From positions 1-46,109 of the forward strand of contig CALDGQ010000062.1 of assembly GCA_937941765.1 (NCBI GenBank): a stretch of 46,109 bases of DNA. Direction: 5' to 3'. Of the stretch, positions 16,218 to 25,848 are shown one piece after another. Every line of letters begins with the position of its first letter. The stretch's first letter is position 1. Origin of the DNA: an uncultured Saprospiraceae bacterium. Its GTDB lineage: Bacteria > Bacteroidota > Bacteroidia > Chitinophagales > Saprospiraceae. The translations under genes and the position numbers were made by a program. The notes beneath the pieces were generated by a model. The model worked only from the letters and a program-made list of their open reading frames with translations, had not been told where the DNA came from and did no database searches.

Positions 16218-18794
16218 TCAGTACTCCCAATCCCGCTTCCAAGTATCTATCAAATCAATAGAAAATTTGATTCCGGGCAAAGAACTTTGAATATATGAAT
16301 TTCCAATAACACCATACCCACCTAATCGCAATCTACGACGAGGTCCCAACTTGAATACTCTTTCAATCCCAGCAAAAGCCTCCATATATCGAAACTTACT
16401 TTCCTGTACCCACAGAAAACCTCCACCTGCTACAATCCGAATTTTTAAGAATTTAATCAGTGGTATATTATTGACTAAGGCACCATTGAAGTGATGGATG
16501 TGATGTGCTTCGAAAAAGAAATTATTGGCAACTAATTGCGTGTCTAACAATTGAAAAGAATGCAAGGGATGAGAAAAAAGATATGGGTCTGATTCTCTAA
16601 AACGTTTATAATCTATAAAGCGAAGATCTTTGGTGTTGACAAATCCACCCATCTTAACCGTATAATTGGAATTACCCAAAGTACCTACGACTACTTCTTG
16701 TTGAATTTGAAAACGTAAGTAATCAAAATTGATATCACTTCCGAATAAACCATTCCAACCTTTGCGATGAAGGATGCTGAAAGTCGGCCATTTACTTCCC
16801 AAAACCACTTTTCGAGTTGGCTCGGTCATGTATTTCTGATTCGGCGTAAAGGACAAAATCAAGTCAGTAAAAAAAGCTTGATACGTGTCAAAAGGTGTCA
16901 ACGGATCTTCCGAAATCCACTCTGTCAAAAACGAATATCTTTTGTAGCCTTCGATAGATTGTCGATTGTTCCATGAGCCAGCAGTGGTTAGATACAAACC
17001 ATTTAGTAGTTCAAAACGATGACTCAAATTGAAATAATCTAACAAGAAATAATTGGCACTATTGAGTTGATTTAAAAAAGCATCGTATGTATTTACACTT
17101 CGAAACTCTCGTCCAATTTCAAAATCTATTTGACCTAATTTATGCGGATTGTACAAAAAGGATTGATTCGTATTCATTTGAAAATCCTTGTTGATTAAAC
17201 CAACATTTGCACTTGTAAACGCACTCCATCTTTGTCCGTTTTTATAACGTCTAAAATAACCAAAGAATGTTCCTAAACGAAATCCTCCGACTACTTCAAA
17301 GTCAAAGGAAGCAGCCAACGGTGCTAAAAATATTTGTTGTTTCTTTCTGTGATTTCGCAAACCTACTCCATCCCAAACCACATCTAAAAAATCAATTCTA
17401 TTATAATCTCGATCTAAGGAATCCTTGTACTCAACACTATTGTGCACGGTGTAGACACTATCGCGATATCGTATTACTTTGGCCTGATCAATCGGCAATG
17501 GCTCTGGTCGGATAGTCGTCCAATAGGCTGAATCCCGCTCCATTGCTTCTTTGGTTGTTACCGCAATTTCATTGTTAAAAAACTTTTTTGGAAACTCATA
17601 AGATTGGTCGAAATCGGAAATTTTGATTAATGTTTCTCCTTTATAGTTTTTATATTTCCCGTTTTTCGTTTCATAATTGAATTCTTGTCGAGTCGGTAAC
17701 CAGATGGAATCACTGACATTTTCATAATTTTGACGAATCCGGAATTTGTCATAAAACTTCAATCCACCTTTATAAAAATTGAGATCTAGACGATTGATAT
17801 TCCAAATTTCATCATTGATATATAAGTAACCAGAGCAAGTAGAATTTCCTTTTTTTCGAGGCGTCACTTTTATTTTATGCACTATTCGCCCATTTTCTTT
17901 TTTACTTTCAATTAATTTGTACTTGTAAGAAAGAATGGCGGTTCTAGAAATCGGAGAGACAATTGGTAATTCTGTGATACCCGTAAAGTCTACTAAATTT
18001 CTATAGAAATTAAAATCAGCTTCATCAAAACGTGGTACGAATAAACCGTCCTTTTTCCCAGACACTTTATAAGCAGTTCGTTCTTCTTTATATTTTTCCG
18101 GAAATTGAAAATTTAAAGTCAATTGCATTTCAATCAAATTGACTTTTGCGATTTCTTTTGCCTCTTTATCTTTTGCTTCTGCAAATGGATCATTTTGGGT
18201 ATCACTTACATCTCCAATTTCAACAGTGAATTTTTTCTTTTCTTTTTTCTCTTTTTCATTTTCTTTTGCTGCTTCTTTTTCAGCCAATGCTTTTGCTTTT
18301 TTCTTGGCACTTCTCGGACTTTCTTTTTCGTCCAATTTTTCAACAGCTTTGATATACACTTCACTCCTATAACTATCGACTTGTTTTAAAAACTGTTTTT
18401 TCTTTTTTATAACTTTCTGAATTATTTCATAACCTGGATTTTTCTTAGAAGCTTTGACGAGCACTTCATCCAATTCTACATTTGAATCTTTTAAGAAAAT
18501 GTCATTTTTGTTGTCTCCATCAACAATGGTTAGCCGTATTTTTTGAGTTTCATAACCGAGTGCTGAAAATACAAAGTCGTATTCTCCAACATCCACATTT
18601 AAGAAGTAGTTGCCGTTTTCATCTGCTGATGTTCCGGATTGTAACTGATTGACAAAAATATTGACAAAAGGAATTGGCTCGTTGTCGGTGTTGTAAATTC
18701 GACCAGAGACGTTTTGTGCATCACAGAAAATTGCTGCACAACATAAGGATAGAATTAAGAAAATGGATTTTACGTTCACGGGAGTTTTACTCAA
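16218..18794 (-). CDS. DUF5686/CarboxypepD_reg-like outer-membrane protein (copy 1)
   Basis: 858 residues. Signal peptide ends near IFCDAQ (about residue 26). Residues 27-110 are a carboxypeptidase-regulatory-like domain (NVSGRIYNTDNEPIPFVNIFV, then SADENGNYFLNVDVGEYDFVFSALGYE), typical of TonB-dependent receptor plugs. A Lys/Glu-rich insert (residues about 160-200, for example EKEKKEKKKF) follows. The rest is the beta-strand-rich DUF5686 region, ending in RLGGYGVIGNSYIQSSLPGIKFSIDLID. This is probably an outer-membrane beta-barrel or surface protein of unknown function. A second family member is at 38349-40859. Confidence 0.88.
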   Translation of the reverse strand: MSKTPVNVKSIFLILSLCCAAIFCDAQNVSGRIYNTDNEPIPFVNIFVNQLQSGTSADENGNYFLNVDVGEYDFVFSALGYETQKIRLTIVDGDNKNDIFLKDSNVELDEVLVKASKKNPGYEIIQKVIKKKKQFLKQVDSYRSEVYIKAVEKLDEKESPRSAKKKAKALAEKEAAKENEKEKKEKKKFTVEIGDVSDTQNDPFAEAKDKEAKEIAKVNLIEMQLTLNFQFPEKYKEERTAYKVSGKKDGLFVPRFDEADFNFYRNLVDFTGITELPIVSPISRTAILSYKYKLIESKKENGRIVHKIKVTPRKKGNSTCSGYLYINDEIWNINRLDLNFYKGGLKFYDKFRIRQNYENVSDSIWLPTRQEFNYETKNGKYKNYKGETLIKISDFDQSYEFPKKFFNNEIAVTTKEAMERDSAYWTTIRPEPLPIDQAKVIRYRDSVYTVHNSVEYKDSLDRDYNRIDFLDVVWDGVGLRNHRKKQQIFLAPLAASFDFEVVGGFRLGTFFGYFRRYKNGQRWSAFTSANVGLINKDFQMNTNQSFLYNPHKLGQIDFEIGREFRSVNTYDAFLNQLNSANYFLLDYFNLSHRFELLNGLYLTTAGSWNNRQSIEGYKRYSFLTEWISEDPLTPFDTYQAFFTDLILSFTPNQKYMTEPTRKVVLGSKWPTFSILHRKGWNGLFGSDINFDYLRFQIQQEVVVGTLGNSNYTVKMGGFVNTKDLRFIDYKRFRESDPYLFSHPLHSFQLLDTQLVANNFFFEAHHIHHFNGALVNNIPLIKFLKIRIVAGGGFLWVQESKFRYMEAFAGIERVFKLGPRRRLRLGGYGVIGNSYIQSSLPGIKFSIDLIDTWKRDWEY

Positions 18795-18951
18795 ATTGAT
18801 GACAATATATTTAACTTATTTAATAATAGAATTGTTGCTAACAAAGAATTTTTTAAGATCAAAATTCGACAAACAGTCAACATTTCACAATAAGAAAGTC
18901 GCAAGAACGCACGAATGGTTACAAGTCTAAATAATGAATTAACGGATACGG

Positions 18952-19335
18952 CTAGGCTTGTTGTGATTTTGTATGAAAACGATCTTCCTTTTCCCAACCA
19001 ACATATGAAAGCACCAATCCAAGCATCGCAATAAAGGCAAACCAAATTCCACCATCTGTCATCCAATGCGCAACATAAGCCAATAAAATATTGAAAAAGA
19101 ATCCGGCATAAGCCCATTCTTTGAGCGATCTACTCATGTTGGACCAAATTGCAATAAGACCTAAGATTTTAGCAGCAGCCAATGGATATACTAGATAAGT
19201 TGGGTAATTGAATTTAGAAAATTCACCTCTTATTCCTTCTGTATTTGTCAAATACATGAAAACGGAAAAGCACATAATCAAGGTTAGAAGTGCAGTACCG
19301 ATGTAATAAACGATTTTTTTAGTCTTGTCATTCAT
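18952..19335 (-). CDS. DoxX-like membrane protein
   Basis: 127 residues from the ATG at 19333-19335 (MNDKTKKIVYYIG). The frame extends to 19374, but the added residues run into the neighbouring promoter region. Four membrane segments (about 7-26, 50-70, 77-95, 100-118). LVYPLAAAKILGLIAIW and WAYAGFFFNILLAYVAH are DoxX-like helices. DoxX-type proteins are small quinone-linked or redox-stress membrane proteins, but this subgroup is uncharacterised. The gene diverges from the interrupted VOC gene at 19513. Confidence 0.78.
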   Translation of the reverse strand: MNDKTKKIVYYIGTALLTLIMCFSVFMYLTNTEGIRGEFSKFNYPTYLVYPLAAAKILGLIAIWSNMSRSLKEWAYAGFFFNILLAYVAHWMTDGGIWFAFIAMLGLVLSYVGWEKEDRFHTKSQQA

Positions 19336-19512
19336 GTGCGAAAGGTACAAAAAAGGTGGATTATCAGAATGCATGAAGACTTATATTTATTAGCACTAAC
19401 CAATGGAATAATTGATTTCATTAGAAACAGCATGTGTGCTGATACAGCGTTTTATTCGCGCTGTCCATTGCCTTATTTTTTTTGTAATTTTCCATTCCTA
19501 AATAAATTTAAA

Positions 19513-19932
19513 ATGCCACCTAATCACATTATTCCAGGTTTGAGTTACAATGATGCTCCAGCAGCAATTGAATGGCTTTGTGATGTTTTCGGATTTGAAA
19601 AAAAGCTAGTAGTTCCTGGTGAAGATGGATTGATACTTCATGCACAGTTGGTTATAGGCACATCGATGATCATGCTTGGATCGCATCGAGTTGACCCGAT
19701 TGGAAAATTATTTTGTTCTCCTAAAGACATAGATCAAAAAAATACGTAAAGTGCATATGTCGTGTTACCTGAGGAGCGTATTGACATACACTATGAAAAT
19801 GCGAAAGAAAAAGGAGCAGAAATTTTAGCACCTTTAGAATCACAAGATTATGGAGGGAAGAATTATACTTGTAGAGATTTAGATGGACATATTTGGAGTT
19901 TTGGTTCTTACGATCCTTGGGTTGAAATTTAA
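19513..19932 (+). pseudogene. VOC (PhnB/glyoxalase-like) gene interrupted by an in-frame TAA
   Basis: The frame from ATG 19513 (MPPNHIIPGLSYNDAPAAIEWL) runs as a normal VOC protein through LVIGTSMIMLGSHR, then meets TAA at 19747-19749. In the same frame it continues without a shift as SAYVVLPEERIDIHYENAKEKGAEIL, then DYGGKNYTCRDLDGHIWSFGSYDPWVEI to TAA at 19930-19932. Family members normally have NTQS-like sequence at this point, so CAA to TAA is the simplest explanation. Total length with the stop read through is 139 codons, the usual size. Either a recent pseudogene, a sequencing error or readthrough. The downstream gene at 19941 starts 8 bases after the final stop. Confidence 0.8.
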
Positions 19933-19940
19933 AAATAACA

Positions 19941-21038
19941 ATGAGCGCACAAATTCTTTCATTTTATGGTTGGTGGCAATTTAGTGTCTGCTCATTTGCT
20001 TTTTTAGCTTTGGTTGCTATTTGGTATCATATCGGGCGTAAGCAAAATGATTTTGGCCAAATTTGGTTGGCTTTTTCAGTATTGTGCTGGAGTTGTTCTG
20101 GTTTAGTGGAAGTATATTTTGCAAATCAAAATTCTACCGATTTATTGACTTCATTTCGTGCTGATGGTTGGCGAAGTATCTTTTCATTGTTCAATAGTCT
20201 TTTCATTCTATGTGCTTTACCTTGGTTTAAATACATACCTAAGCAATTGGAGCCGATTATTAAATCTAAATTTTGGTATTTAATAATTGGGCTTCCATTT
20301 TTGTTTTCGCTATTGCCTACTTTGAGTAAAATGGTCACCGGAAATGATATTAAATTGATAGCCGAGTTAGATGTTTATTATGCTCTTCTGACATTGGGAT
20401 TTTTGGGGTTTGTTTTATTTGCTTCTTTTTCAAAGAGACGATTGCAATTGCTAGCCTATTTATCAGTCGTATGTATCTTGTTCACTTTTGTTGCTCAAAT
20501 TTATAAACTAACGGGTTCTCAAATAAGTCTCACGTTATTCTCCGCAATTTTCAAAACTTCGTTAATCATGATTTTCTTTGCGCTTGCATTGAGTTGGGTA
20601 AAAGAATTGGCGGAAAATGTATTACCGGAACCTACCCATTTGTTCTTGAAATTTGACAAGCAAAAATTAGCTACGGGAAAATTCCAACATCTCGTACACA
20701 TAAAGGGAATGCCTGGAAAAGAAGAAAGAGTTGTTTCATTGACACCAACTATGTTTAATCTATTTCACAAATTTGCCGACAAAAAAATAGGCGCTGATGA
20801 AGACTGGCTTGAAATCAAACCTAAAAGCGATGCTCGATCTGAAAAAATGTACGATATCTCCGATCACAATCAGATAAAACGACTACTTATTTCTTTACTG
20901 GATGGCATTTTTGGAAAAGGTGCTTGGTCAACTGATCAGCATCTAAAGCCACTCAAAACTACCCTATTTGAAATGTCTGAAAAGCGAGAAAGAAAGATTA
21001 GACTGCGTGTACCTGCTGAAAATATTTCGCTTATTTGA
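19941..21038 (+). CDS. Multi-pass membrane protein with soluble C-terminal domain
   Basis: 365 residues. About seven membrane helices fill residues 10-225 (for example SVCSFAFLALVAIWYHIG, LFSLLPTL, ALLTLGFLGFVLFA, SLIMIFFALALSW). The last 135 residues are soluble and basic. VVSLTPTMFNLFHKFADKK (about 268-286) followed by IKRLLISLLDGIFGKGAW, a Lys-rich turn and RKIRLRVPAENISLI reads like a winged-helix or similar helical DNA/protein-binding domain, but I cannot assign a family. A membrane-bound sensor with a cytosolic output domain is one possibility. It starts 8 bases after the interrupted VOC frame and may be co-transcribed with it. Confidence 0.72.
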   Translation: MSAQILSFYGWWQFSVCSFAFLALVAIWYHIGRKQNDFGQIWLAFSVLCWSCSGLVEVYFANQNSTDLLTSFRADGWRSIFSLFNSLFILCALPWFKYIPKQLEPIIKSKFWYLIIGLPFLFSLLPTLSKMVTGNDIKLIAELDVYYALLTLGFLGFVLFASFSKRRLQLLAYLSVVCILFTFVAQIYKLTGSQISLTLFSAIFKTSLIMIFFALALSWVKELAENVLPEPTHLFLKFDKQKLATGKFQHLVHIKGMPGKEERVVSLTPTMFNLFHKFADKKIGADEDWLEIKPKSDARSEKMYDISDHNQIKRLLISLLDGIFGKGAWSTDQHLKPLKTTLFEMSEKRERKIRLRVPAENISLI

Positions 21039-21330
21039 TGTATACTATTTGATGTATGATTTATGATAATTTTCTCGTATTGCTAAAGCAACACTTGAAT
21101 TTGTGATAGACCTTAATACGTGTACATGCACTATCATATATTCGAAATGACCATAGGAAGTAAGAAAATTATCTTACATCAAAAATTCCACAAAAAGTCA
21201 ATCTCTGTATAAAATCCACCTTGTCAGTAGCCGATTTACTGACATTTTCATTTCCATTCCGACTTTCATGGCAAAAAGGGTTCAACTTTCCCACTTTGAC
21301 GATTATTGAATTCTCTCAAAATCTACAACA

Positions 21331-22998
21331 ATGAAAGCAGAAACTCATCTTTTCTCTGGTCATGTCTCAAATAATTCCCTTAAATGGATTCTGACCTTTA
21401 TGCTTTTTCAATTTCTTCAACTCGCTCTGTATGCCCAAGAATCAAATCCTCAAGGATTAGATGATCGAATCAATGATGCAGCTATGCCGATTGCACAAGC
21501 ATGGGAAGATCTGGTATTTACTTCTCTTCCAATTTGGGGGAATAACGTTCCGATTGTATTGATTTTACTATTGTTTGGAGCGACCTTTTTTACCATCTAT
21601 TTTGGGTTTGTAAACATTCGTTGCTTTCCAACAGCGATACAAGTTGTACGAGGAAAATATGATGATTTGGAAAACGAAACGGATCCTAAATCTAACGACA
21701 ATTTACAGGTGCATGATGGAGATATTTTGGATACAATAAAAGACGAAAGTCATCATGGTGAAGTGGATCATTTTCAAGCATTGGCGACGGCCGTTTCAGG
21801 TACAGTTGGGTTAGGAAATATTTCCATGGTGGCCGTTGCGATTTCGATTGGTGGTCCTGGCGCTACTTTTTGGATGGTTGTAGCCGGGTCGTTAGGAATG
21901 TCTTCAAAATTCGTAGAGTGTACTTTAGGTGTCAAATATCGAGATATTGATAATAATGGAAATGTTTTTGGTGGCCCCATGTATTATTTATCTAGAGGAT
22001 TAAAAGAAGATGGGAAAGCAATGTTGGGTAAAGTGCTGTCAGTTGTTTTTGCTATCATGTGTATTGGTGCTTCTTTTGGTGGTGGCAATGCGTTTCAATC
22101 CAATCAAGCTTCCGCCCAAATTATTCAACGATTTGGTTTGCAAGGAGAGGCTGTAGGTAGTGTGTTGGGTTTAGGATTTGCAATCGTAGTTGGGGTTGTG
22201 ATCATTGGTGGAATCAAACGAATTGCTCAAGTCACTGAAAAGATTGTTCCTGCCATGGCGGTCTTTTATGTGGGTGCAGCTTTGTTTATTATTTTGTCAA
22301 ATTTCACTTTAATTGATGACGCATTTGGATTGATAATTTCGCAAGCATTTACGCCTCAAGCAACCGTTATTGGTGGTATCATTGGTGTGATGATTCAAGG
22401 TTTTCGACGAGCTGCTTTTTCAAATGAAGCAGGTGCAGGGTCTGCTGCAATCGCGCATTCGGCTGTAAATACAAGATATGCTGCATCAGAAGGTTTGGTC
22501 GCATTACTTGAACCATTTATTGATACCGTAATCATTTGTTCGATGACGGCATTGGTGATTATTATTTTCAATATGGAAGGTGTTTTTATTTATGGTGATG
22601 TGATTGACAATGAAGCAGCATTGATTGCAACTGGAGAACGTATCGGAGGCGTAAATTTAACTTCTATGGCATTTGAAAATGCGATTCCAGGTTCTTCCTA
22701 TGCTTTGTCTATCGCTGTCGTTTTATTTGCCTTTTCTACGATCTTATCTTGGTCGTATTATGGCTTGCAAGCGTGGAAATATTTGTTTGGACGTGGAAAA
22801 TTGACGGACTTAATTTATAAAATTATCTTTTTGATATTCACCGTTTTAGGATCGGCTGTTACATTGGATGCTGTGTTAAAATTTTCTGATGCAATGATAT
22901 TGGCCTTAGTATTTCCGAATATGATTGGTCTGTTGTTTTTGTTTCCTAAAGTTAAGGTTGAATTGAATAAATATTTGAAGGTCATTGGAAGAATGTAA
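21331..22998 (+). CDS. Sodium/alanine (AGCS-family) symporter
   Basis: 555 residues, within the AGCS range. Sodium-driven uptake of alanine or glycine across the inner membrane. Key family motifs: VDHFQALATAVSGTVGLGNISMVAVAIS (about 145-175), GGPGATFWMVVAGSLGMSSKFVE, the GGPMYYLSRGL loop, FRRAAFSNEAGAGSAAIAHSA (near 355-375) and WSYYGLQAWKYLFG. The N-terminal 35 residues before TM1 are longer than usual and end in a signal-like helix (WILTFMLFQFLQLALYAQ). A charged insert (residues about 105-145, with several His/Asp) lies between TM2 and the conserved core. The start ATG 21331 is kept because the whole frame is open and well-formed. Monocistronic. Confidence 0.9.
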   Translation: MKAETHLFSGHVSNNSLKWILTFMLFQFLQLALYAQESNPQGLDDRINDAAMPIAQAWEDLVFTSLPIWGNNVPIVLILLLFGATFFTIYFGFVNIRCFPTAIQVVRGKYDDLENETDPKSNDNLQVHDGDILDTIKDESHHGEVDHFQALATAVSGTVGLGNISMVAVAISIGGPGATFWMVVAGSLGMSSKFVECTLGVKYRDIDNNGNVFGGPMYYLSRGLKEDGKAMLGKVLSVVFAIMCIGASFGGGNAFQSNQASAQIIQRFGLQGEAVGSVLGLGFAIVVGVVIIGGIKRIAQVTEKIVPAMAVFYVGAALFIILSNFTLIDDAFGLIISQAFTPQATVIGGIIGVMIQGFRRAAFSNEAGAGSAAIAHSAVNTRYAASEGLVALLEPFIDTVIICSMTALVIIIFNMEGVFIYGDVIDNEAALIATGERIGGVNLTSMAFENAIPGSSYALSIAVVLFAFSTILSWSYYGLQAWKYLFGRGKLTDLIYKIIFLIFTVLGSAVTLDAVLKFSDAMILALVFPNMIGLLFLFPKVKVELNKYLKVIGRM

Positions 22999-23052
22999 AA
23001 TTAAAAATCATTTTTGTCCACTTAAACTTTTTATCATTAACTGACTTTCAAA

Positions 23053-23111
23053 CACCAAAAGGAGTGATATTTTTGTTTCTTTGCTATAAGAATTACATCC
23101 ATTCTGGGTTT
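23053..23111. repeat. Degraded family A palindromic repeat (copy 2)
   Basis: CCAAAAGGAGTGATAT (23055-23070) matches the inverted end module at 13381-13395. The segment at 23084-23111 (CTATAAGAATTACATCC, then ATTCTGGGTTT) resembles the direct module at 13231-13257. It lies in the 277-base gap between the symporter and the NdpA-like gene. Confidence 0.6.
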
Positions 23112-23232
23112 GAAAATTCAATTATAACAAAGATTTATATTTTTTCATTATGTGGCGCATGATCTGACAAATAACCAAGTAAAGCCTTTCAAAACTAATC
23201 ATCAGTCACTAAAAATAATGACAAGTATTTAA

Positions 23233-23240
23233 TACCTTTG
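23233..23240 (+). promoter_or_regulatory. Bacteroidota -7 promoter element (TACCTTTG)
   Basis: TACCTTTG matches the TAnnTTTG -7 consensus of Bacteroidota sigma-A promoters exactly and sits 36 bases before the ATG of the NdpA-like gene. No clear -33 TTTG is seen about 19 bases upstream, so the call is moderate. Confidence 0.5.
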
Positions 23241-23275
23241 CCGCCAGCAGGGAAACTTTTAAAACATACTAGAAA

Positions 23276-24385
23276 ATGGAACTTTTAAAATTTGAAGGTG
23301 TCGAAGTAGAGCACCTAATGACACACTTTGTTGGCAATAAAAACAATGAAGAAGAATTAGCCCTTTCCAATGAACCAACTCATGTCGATGAATCTACTAT
23401 CGATTATTTAACGAGCTATTTCCTGCAACCATTCAAGGCTGAATTTTACTACAAATTTCGTGATGGAGAAGAACATAATCCGAATAAAGTATTCACAATC
23501 GCTAAAAAATTATTTGGAGATCAAGGAGATTTTATAAATGATTCACAATCCATTGCAAGACTATTGTTTGATCATATGACGCATCCTAAAATTAAGTCAG
23601 GTGAACTAAATGTTGTTTATTTGAAGGATATCATTTTTGATGACGAAGTGGTTAGCGGAATTGGTATTTTTAAATCAGAAAATAAAGCTACTTATCTAAA
23701 AATGACAAAGAAGGATAATGGCTTCACCATCGGACATGATGAAGGATATGAAGTGAAGGGAATTGACAAAGGTGCTTTAATTTTGAATACAGATCATGAA
23801 GATGGCTACAAGGTTTTGATCGTTGATAACAAGAACAAAAATTCAGATGCCCAATTTTGGATCGATGCTTTTTTGCAATTAGATCCGATTAGTAATGAAT
23901 ACGTGCAAACCGCTCAGGTGATGAGTATGGCCAAAGAATTTTTGACCAATAAAATGAAAGAAGAGTTTGAGTTGAATAAAGCAGAGCAAGTGGAATTGAT
24001 GCAAAAGTCAAAAGAGTATTTCAATCAACGAGAGGAATTTGATGAAGAAGAATTTGCAGAATCTATTTTTACAGAACCAGAACACAAACAATCTTTTCGT
24101 CAATTCAATAGCGATCAACGAAATTCAGGAAACGGAAGATCTGGTGGAAGTGGTTTTAGCGATGGAGGAAATGATGGATTTGTAAGTGATAACGAAACAG
24201 AGAAAGTGTCAAGGTTTCCAATCTCAGAAGAAGCGGTCAAGAAAAGACAAGGACTATTTAAAAGTGTTATCAAGCTGGACAAAAACTTCACTTTATATGT
24301 ACATGGCGATCGAAAACGGATGGAACAAGGCTCGGATCCTGATGGCAGACGCTATTACAAACTATATTTTGACCGCGAAAAGTAA
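23276..24385 (+). CDS. NdpA/YejK-like nucleoid-associated protein
   Basis: 369 residues, typical for the 37-kDa nucleoid-associated protein family (NdpA). Supporting segments: IARLLFDHMTHPKIKSGELNVVYLKDI (about 98-124), GIGIFKSENKATYLKM, QFWIDAFLQLDPISNEYVQTAQVMSMAKEFL (about 192-222) and the C-terminal FTLYVHGDRKRMEQGSDPDGRRYYKLYF. A Gly/Ser/Asn-rich low-complexity linker (residues about 275-305) separates the core from the C-terminal strand. Family members bind DNA or the nucleoid in E. coli; function here is inferred. It is preceded by a consensus -7 box at 23233. Confidence 0.85.
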   Translation: MELLKFEGVEVEHLMTHFVGNKNNEEELALSNEPTHVDESTIDYLTSYFLQPFKAEFYYKFRDGEEHNPNKVFTIAKKLFGDQGDFINDSQSIARLLFDHMTHPKIKSGELNVVYLKDIIFDDEVVSGIGIFKSENKATYLKMTKKDNGFTIGHDEGYEVKGIDKGALILNTDHEDGYKVLIVDNKNKNSDAQFWIDAFLQLDPISNEYVQTAQVMSMAKEFLTNKMKEEFELNKAEQVELMQKSKEYFNQREEFDEEEFAESIFTEPEHKQSFRQFNSDQRNSGNGRSGGSGFSDGGNDGFVSDNETEKVSRFPISEEAVKKRQGLFKSVIKLDKNFTLYVHGDRKRMEQGSDPDGRRYYKLYFDREK

Positions 24386-24454
24386 TTGGTCATAGTTTGA
24401 AAAATCGCTATATTTATTGTTCATATTTAAAACAAATCAAAACGTAAAGCGATT

Positions 24455-25777
24455 ATGAAAATTTTCAAACTCCTTTCCTTGCTATTTTTAGTTGGTCTGG
24501 TCAGTGTGACTGGTTGTAAAGACGATGACGATACTCCTCCGGTTGATCCGGTCGATCCAAATTTATTTACTTACGAAGAAGCAACTTGGTCAGAAGCAGA
24601 TTTCATTACTCAACTAACGGTGGATCCAAATGGAAAAACTTTTTGTTTCGGAGCCGGTACTTTCACTTTCACGAACACGATTCCATTAGCTGAAATTACA
24701 GACATGACTTTGAAAGGAGCAGGTAGAGAATCGACTATCTTTGATTTCTCCAACTCCACCTCTACTTCTGGTGAAGGGATTGCTGCTATAGATAGTGAAA
24801 ATTTGGTATTTTGTAGTTTTACTGTTAAGAATACAAATGGTGGTAACGGTATTACCGCAAGAAATATCAAAGGACTTAGATTTAATGAAGTCGGTGTTGA
24901 ATGGCCAGCAAGTAGTCAAGACAATGGAACTTACGGAATTTATCCAGTAGAAAGTGATGATGTAATTGTAGAAAATTGTTATGCGCAAGCTGCTATTGAT
25001 GCAGGGATTTATTCTGGACAAAATCAACGGGTTATTTTAAGAAATAACAGAATGACGCTAAATGTTTTCGGAATGGAAGTTGAGAATAACATCGATGCGG
25101 AAGTTTACGGGAATGAGTTTTATGAAAATACAGCTGGGTTGTTAGTATATGATTTAGCAGGTGTGGAACGCATAAAAAATGGTGAGAAGTGCAAAATTTA
25201 CAACAACACATTTACAAATAACAATCAAACCAATTTTGCAGAATTAGGTAGTACTTTTGCCGCGGATGTTCCGCCTGGTATTGGGATGTTGTTCGCTTCA
25301 ACTTCATTTCTTGAAGTAACAGGAAATACTTTTATTGATAACGAATCAGTGTCACTACTCGGTGTCGCTTATTTCTTGGTGGATAATAATTATGATCCAT
25401 TATCAGATCTAGGATTTACCTTCTATAATTTCGGGATCAATATTCACGACAATACTTACAGTAAAGGTGGCGGCGTATACAACCAAGCAGGTGTGTTAGA
25501 TCGCCCAGCAGGACCTTTAATTGATATTGTTAGAGCACAGAATGGAGGAGAAAGTCCACATATTATGATCGATGATCAAAATTATTCACCAGCACTTACT
25601 GCTTCTGACCCAGTGGTCAATGAACCATCTAATCCGGATTTTATTTGGGCAAATTTTGCTGAAGCTGGTTCTGGAGTTGTAACATTTACTTCTACAGATG
25701 AAAACGATTTTAATACAGGAGATGGATACGTGTGGGAAGTGTTTGATTTGGTAGACACTCCAGATGATTGTAACTAA
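24455..25777 (+). CDS. Parallel beta-helix lipoprotein
   Basis: 440 residues. Lipoprotein signal with Cys at about 21 (SVTGC) followed by KDDDD. The body has right-handed beta-helix repeats: FDFSNSTS, AIDSENLVFCSFTVKNT, GLRFNEVGVEWPA, DDVIVENCYAQAA, QRVILRNNRMTLN, DAEVYGNEFYENTAGL, CKIYNNTFTNN and FLEVTGNTFIDN. Such proteins bind or cleave polysaccharides or act as surface proteins. It is followed, after a hairpin, by a CxxCH lipoprotein (25849); beta-helix proteins of this type and CxxCH proteins of that type are known to occur as a pair (TIGR03805/TIGR03806 families, from memory). Function unknown. Confidence 0.85.
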   Translation: MKIFKLLSLLFLVGLVSVTGCKDDDDTPPVDPVDPNLFTYEEATWSEADFITQLTVDPNGKTFCFGAGTFTFTNTIPLAEITDMTLKGAGRESTIFDFSNSTSTSGEGIAAIDSENLVFCSFTVKNTNGGNGITARNIKGLRFNEVGVEWPASSQDNGTYGIYPVESDDVIVENCYAQAAIDAGIYSGQNQRVILRNNRMTLNVFGMEVENNIDAEVYGNEFYENTAGLLVYDLAGVERIKNGEKCKIYNNTFTNNNQTNFAELGSTFAADVPPGIGMLFASTSFLEVTGNTFIDNESVSLLGVAYFLVDNNYDPLSDLGFTFYNFGINIHDNTYSKGGGVYNQAGVLDRPAGPLIDIVRAQNGGESPHIMIDDQNYSPALTASDPVVNEPSNPDFIWANFAEAGSGVVTFTSTDENDFNTGDGYVWEVFDLVDTPDDCN

Positions 25778-25787
25778 AATATTTTTT

Positions 25788-25820
25788 TGCGGGAAGTAAT
25801 ATTTTGCTTCCCGCAATTTT
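25788..25820 (+). terminator. Hairpin between the beta-helix and CxxCH lipoprotein genes
   Basis: A 9-bp perfect stem TGCGGGAAG (25788-25796) pairs with CTTCCCGCA (25807-25815), followed by a short A/T tail (ATTTTAT). It sits 10 bases after the upstream stop and 33 before the downstream start, so it could attenuate rather than block transcription into the second gene. Confidence 0.7.
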
Positions 25821-25848
25821 ATAAAACTTATTAAGCACATTTAAGTTT

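Noticed and set aside
18139..18389. Phe/Ser-rich plus-strand frames
   Set aside because: They mirror the Lys/Glu-rich insert of the DUF5686 protein on the other strand and have no independent support.
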